Shown: piece after piece, positions 60,517-64,000 of the stretch
Numbering within the stretch: the first letter of the stretch is position 1
Layout of the letters: the number at the start of each line of letters is the position of its first letter
Origin: Lachnospiraceae bacterium MD308
Lineage (GTDB): Bacteria > Bacillota > Clostridia > Lachnospirales > Lachnospiraceae
DNA: 64,000 nt
Assembly: GCA_000403475.2 (NCBI GenBank)
Contig: KE159797.1
Span: 62,001 to 126,000, forward strand
Direction of reading: 5' to 3'
Made by a program: the position numbers and the translations under genes
The notes under the pieces: model-generated
Databases searched by the model: none
Told to the model about the DNA's origin: nothing
What the model saw: only the letters and a program-made list of their open reading frames with translations

Positions 60517-63510
60517 TTATACAACCATTAAAAGCGGTTTTATTTCTTCATCCAGAAGTTTTCTTAACTCCGCCATCATTTTTGTATAATATTTAAACTT
60601 TGGAAGTGCTTTTTCCTGAGATGATTTATAGCCTGTATAATCCACAGTCATTTTAATTGCGCTTTCGTTCGGAATTTCTCCGTTTTGATAATGTGTTGCC
60701 GCATACATCACATCATCCTTAGATGCATGCCAGGTAATACAAAAATCAGAAATCACACGCTCGATACAATCCTGTTTCATATTTTCCACAATATGAAGAA
60801 TGGACTGACCCCTGTACTTTGCATCATCCATTTCAATTTCTGCAATCAGATTCGACATAATATCTGCAACTTTTGGATTCTCTTTTCGCAAATCCTCTAC
60901 ATATTGTTTCACTTCATCAATTTTTTTCTGACGTTCTTTTGGCGTAACTTCTTCCATTTCATCATAAGGTGTAACAATATTCTGAATCAGGTGAATAATA
61001 TACTCATAATCTATCTTTGTATTGCTGTATGCCATCAGCTCGTAGTCTTGATCAATTTCTATCTCATCTCCGCCATCTTTCCCATCCAGACCATCAGGTT
61101 CTTCTCCCTTTGCATCTTTGATTTCCTGCACAACATTTTTATAATGTCCCACATAGTCATCATATTCTTCTTCAGAAACTCCATATTCTTTTAACATGCT
61201 GTCATCATATGCAGTAAACGACTTTAACTGTGCAAACAAAGAGTCAAACTCCTGAAACATTTTTGCAAATATTTTCTTCTCATTCAAAGACAGGGTCGGA
61301 ATTACTTCCGGTTTTTCAGCAGAAACACGAAGTGCTGCAAGCGCTTTCCTGAACGCAGGCTCCACCTCATTCCATTCTGCCATAAGCGCCTCTTTTGTTC
61401 CTCCGGCAGAATATAATTTAACTGCATTATCAACCGCTTCCTTAAAAAGAACCGGCGCCTGAAATGTAACGATCTGTCCATATGTTTTATTCTTATCAAA
61501 AATTCGATTTGTTCTTGAAAATGCCTGAATCAGATCATGCGGCCCCATGGGCTGTCTGTCCATAAAAATCGTAGACATACACGGAGCGTCAAATCCAGTC
61601 AACAAGCGATCTACCACAATCACTAAGTCCAACTGTTCATTTCTGCTTTTATATTTGGAATCTTTTCTTGCAAGACGCTTATTTAAGTTTCCATTATATC
61701 CCTGTATCTGAGACAATTCATATTTCGTGCCGAACATTCCATTATAGTCATCCAGAGAGTTTTGCATTTTCTCCTGATTAACCTGAGAACCTTCCTCATT
61801 TTCTGTTACAGAATAGGTAATTGCAAACTTCGGGAAATCCGGCAGGACCTGTTTGATTCGCTCATCAATTGTAAGAGATGTTTCTCTATTTTTTACCCTC
61901 GTCAATAATTCGTAATACTGCTGTGCTCTCTGGATCGAACTTGTGGTAAGCAATCCCTCGTAAGTCTGTCCTTTCCCATTTTGAAAACCTAGTTTGTGAT
62001 AAGACTTATTCAAAATGATATCCAGCACTTTTAACATATGTGTTTCGTTGTCATATACGCTGCTGTCCGTTTCATTTTCCACATCTTTCGGCCCATTATG
62101 CTCTACCTGAAATCCCAGCACCGCCTTATCATGAATTGCATTTTGAATCGTATATTTGTGCAGACGTTCCCCATATAAATCTTCTGTCGTTCTTGGAAGG
62201 TCTCCTTTTTGCGGATATGGATTTTCTGCAAATCTTGGCGTACCCGTAAATCCATACCATAAAGACCGGTTTAAAAACCGCTCCAACTCTCTTTTTGTTC
62301 CCGGGCTAACCGCACGATGGCACTCATCCACAACAAATGCAATTCTGAGATTCTTAATTTTTCGATATTCCGGTGTTTCTTCTTTTAATTTCTTTGTAAT
62401 TAGAATATGTAGTTTCTGAATGGTAGTAACGATCACCTGTCTGTCATCAGATTTTAATTTTTTCTTTAAATCATTTACATTATCCGTTTCATCTACATCT
62501 ACCAAATCATTATTTGCATAAGCCTGAAATGCCATGGTCGTCTGCGTGTCCAAATCTTTGCGGTCTATCAGGAAAATCGCTTTGTCAATGGACGGAATAT
62601 CCATCAGCAGATTTCTGGTTGCTTTATAAGATGTCAATGTTTTCCCAGAGCCTGTCGTGTGCCATACGTATCCTGATTTCCCCTGTTTAGATGCCTCTCT
62701 AATTGCCTCGATTGCATGAATCTGATATGGGCGCAGCAATATTAAACGCTTTGCATCTTCGTCTAATACTGTATATCTCGAAATCATCTCATGCGCCTCC
62801 GGAATACGGAGTACACTCTTTGCAAAATCAAGATAATCCGAAACTGGTTTATTCTCACGATCCAGCCATCCACTGATGAACTTGGAATTTAATTCTGTAT
62901 CACCAGCGGCTGAAAAATACTTTGTGTCCACACCATTGCTGATTACAAACATCTGCACCGCTGAAAAAATTCCGGTAAATTTACCTTCTCCAATATATTT
63001 TTTAATCTGCCAGAACCCGTCCATATATGAGTGCTGCTTATTTTTCAATTCTATATGAATCATCGGAAGGCCATTGATCATCAATGTCACATCGAATCGT
63101 CTGTCCCTTCCTGGAATTGCTTTGTCGTCATCTGACTTCAATGTGCTATATTGATTGATTACTTCATAAACACTACTGCCACCCGCAATATGTTCATGAT
63201 TCATTACTACAAGATGCAACCGCTCAGTATCACGCTGTACATGAACCTGAACCTTTCCATTTTCTCCAACCAGCCATTCCCCCGCTTTATAAAATGATGA
63301 AAACTGCAACTGGTTTTTTACCTGTTCAAATTCTGCATCAGATAAATTTTCTCCATTTAAACGTTCTTTATTATTTTGCTCTAAAATATACTTGAAATTT
63401 CCCCATAAATCATCTTCTGTTTTCAAATCTTCTCTATATATCCATTGAGAATCTCCATAAACCAACTCCTCAATCAATTTTTGTTCTATCATCGCCTCTA
63501 ATTCTGGCAT
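60517..63510 (-). CDS. hsdR: Type I restriction enzyme, HsdR subunit
   Basis: 997 residues. An N-terminal PD-(D/E)xK nuclease domain (RRFDVTLMINGLPMIHIELK) is followed by superfamily-2 helicase motifs: Walker A WHTTGSGKTLTSYKATRNLL, DEAH-type VDECHRAVSPGTKRELERFL, GFTGTPRF, and LDLVIVVDRLLTGFDAP and QAFSRTNRIFDK in the second RecA lobe. A C-terminal helical domain (DDYVGHYKNVVQEIKDAKGE) ends the chain. hsdM and hsdS are not in the window and may lie beyond 64000. An AGGAGG-type site precedes the ATG. Confidence 0.95.
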   Translation of the reverse strand: MPELEAMIEQKLIEELVYGDSQWIYREDLKTEDDLWGNFKYILEQNNKERLNGENLSDAEFEQVKNQLQFSSFYKAGEWLVGENGKVQVHVQRDTERLHLVVMNHEHIAGGSSVYEVINQYSTLKSDDDKAIPGRDRRFDVTLMINGLPMIHIELKNKQHSYMDGFWQIKKYIGEGKFTGIFSAVQMFVISNGVDTKYFSAAGDTELNSKFISGWLDRENKPVSDYLDFAKSVLRIPEAHEMISRYTVLDEDAKRLILLRPYQIHAIEAIREASKQGKSGYVWHTTGSGKTLTSYKATRNLLMDIPSIDKAIFLIDRKDLDTQTTMAFQAYANNDLVDVDETDNVNDLKKKLKSDDRQVIVTTIQKLHILITKKLKEETPEYRKIKNLRIAFVVDECHRAVSPGTKRELERFLNRSLWYGFTGTPRFAENPYPQKGDLPRTTEDLYGERLHKYTIQNAIHDKAVLGFQVEHNGPKDVENETDSSVYDNETHMLKVLDIILNKSYHKLGFQNGKGQTYEGLLTTSSIQRAQQYYELLTRVKNRETSLTIDERIKQVLPDFPKFAITYSVTENEEGSQVNQEKMQNSLDDYNGMFGTKYELSQIQGYNGNLNKRLARKDSKYKSRNEQLDLVIVVDRLLTGFDAPCMSTIFMDRQPMGPHDLIQAFSRTNRIFDKNKTYGQIVTFQAPVLFKEAVDNAVKLYSAGGTKEALMAEWNEVEPAFRKALAALRVSAEKPEVIPTLSLNEKKIFAKMFQEFDSLFAQLKSFTAYDDSMLKEYGVSEEEYDDYVGHYKNVVQEIKDAKGEEPDGLDGKDGGDEIEIDQDYELMAYSNTKIDYEYIIHLIQNIVTPYDEMEEVTPKERQKKIDEVKQYVEDLRKENPKVADIMSNLIAEIEMDDAKYRGQSILHIVENMKQDCIERVISDFCITWHASKDDVMYAATHYQNGEIPNESAIKMTVDYTGYKSSQEKALPKFKYYTKMMAELRKLLDEEIKPLLMVV

Positions 63511-63651
63511 AATATTTCCTCCTTTGTTTCAATTGGTGAAATTTCATATGATATACTGTACTTCCCCCAACTTACGCTGTTCCGAAACGTTTCTCTCTCT
63601 TTTGGATAATCCCCAACACTTACGATGATAAGGAGTTATAACCCCTTATAC

Positions 63652-63882
63652 TTATATTTCTGCCTGAATAATATGCCCAAAATTCATCTCGTCTTTGAAA
63701 AGATCGTATATATATCCTGAACTTTCCAAATACAAACCTGTTTCCTTATCTTGCAGCTTTTCAAATACTTCCGAATTATAAAATTTATTCATTGCTTCAT
63801 CGTATTCAATATTCTGATCTGTGGCAAGCATATCAACAATATCCTGAACTATATATTCTATTAATTGGTCTTGTTTACTCAT
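63652..63882 (-). CDS. Small unknown protein upstream of hsdR
   Basis: 76 residues beginning MSKQDQLIEYIVQDIVDMLA, continuing NIEYDEAMNKFYNSEVFEKL and LYLESSGYIYDLFKDEMNFG. It is acidic and helical, a conserved-looking companion protein I cannot name. Its ATG overlaps the stop of the preceding gene by 3 bp, and a ten-G tract just upstream is its only ribosome-site candidate. Confidence 0.7.
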   Translation of the reverse strand: MSKQDQLIEYIVQDIVDMLATDQNIEYDEAMNKFYNSEVFEKLQDKETGLYLESSGYIYDLFKDEMNFGHIIQAEI

Positions 63883-64000
63883 ACTAACCCCCCCCCCACC
63901 TTTCGCAAAAGCCTAATCCCTTTTTCCGTGTGAAAAGAATATTGTGAAGATGTTTTCTTATATATCATTCCTTTCAGTAATGTCTCAAAATCAATAATTT
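63879..64000 (-). CDS. C-terminal end of an unknown gene (runs off window), ending at a G10 tract
   Basis: The frame gives IIDFETLLKGMIYKKTSSQY, SFHTEKGIRLLRKVGGGLV and a stop at 63879-63881. The three terminal Gly codons come from a homopolymer of ten G (C10 at 63888-63897 on the plus strand). The TGA overlaps the ATG of the next gene. The rest lies beyond the window. Confidence 0.55.
   Translation of the reverse strand, partial: IIDFETLLKGMIYKKTSSQYSFHTEKGIRLLRKVGGGLV

Noticed and set aside
1-64000. CRISPR array
   Set aside because: No regularly spaced repeats of 25-40 bases were seen; the direct repeats present are isolated pairs.

Overview
The window looks like a chromosome segment of an anaerobic, Gram-positive, spore-lineage gut Firmicute, most likely a member of the Lachnospiraceae. 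The evidence is the gene set: LL-diaminopimelate aminotransferase lysine synthesis (dapL, dapF, dapB), glnA beside an ANTAR regulator, ylmC-nrdR-truA, a PduL phosphotransacylase, a two-gene SufC/SufB-like pair, spoIIID, and mobile elements of the type common in that family. No rRNA operon and no CRISPR array was seen; the only tRNA is tRNA-Pro(GGG).

Layout. (1) 1-5927: a sugar catabolic operon on the minus strand (two SIS-domain proteins, two amidohydrolase-family proteins, a PTS EIIC), with a divergent DeoR-type regulator. (2) 6085-10467: dapL, dapF, an ANTAR regulator, glnA and a small membrane protein. (3) 10629-27560: a wrecked agr-like quorum-sensing regulator locus. The LytTR response regulator gene is split by a 13.9-kb integrative mobilizable element (IME1, about 11250-25135). 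The neighbouring AgrC-like kinase gene is split by an IS630-type insertion (26075-27348) and also lacks its 3' end. IME1 carries a tyrosine integrase, a XRE regulator, primase genes, a MobL-type relaxase, TnpV, an ABC transporter with its two-component system, and a three-gene operon of unknown function flanked by 93-bp direct repeats. (4) 27670-42827: chromosomal housekeeping and exported proteins (PduL, TM1266-like regulator, polysaccharide deacetylase, subtilase, beta-helix protein, truA, nrdR, ylmC, ferredoxin, carbamate-kinase-like protein, tRNA-Pro, dapB, 3D-domain protein, SufB/C-like pair).

(5) 42884-60403: the most striking region. The sporulation regulator gene spoIIID is cut in two. 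Its 3' part is at 42884-43028 and its 5' part at 60272-60403. Between them lies a complete 17.3-kb element (IME2) with a large serine recombinase directly at one junction. Joining the two ends at the shared ACAT restores an uninterrupted 84-codon SpoIIID frame. This is the architecture of a skin-like element, although the element also carries relaxase, MobC, replication initiator and DnaC-like genes. Its cargo is a defence-type module (RloA, RloB, and a TrlF-like PHP-SMC ATPase). Two of these three genes are broken by insertion sequences: rloB by a second, near-identical IS630 copy, and trlF by an ISL3-type element with an 8-bp target duplication. In both cases removing the insertion plus one target copy restores the frame exactly.

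(6) 60517-64000: a type I restriction HsdR gene and two small genes joined at a ten-G homopolymer.

Most of the window reads on the minus strand. Overall it shows layered mobile-element traffic: two IMEs in regulatory genes, then later insertion sequences landing in the host regulator and in the second IME's defence cargo. All functional calls rest on motifs and family resemblance read by eye; no database search was run.
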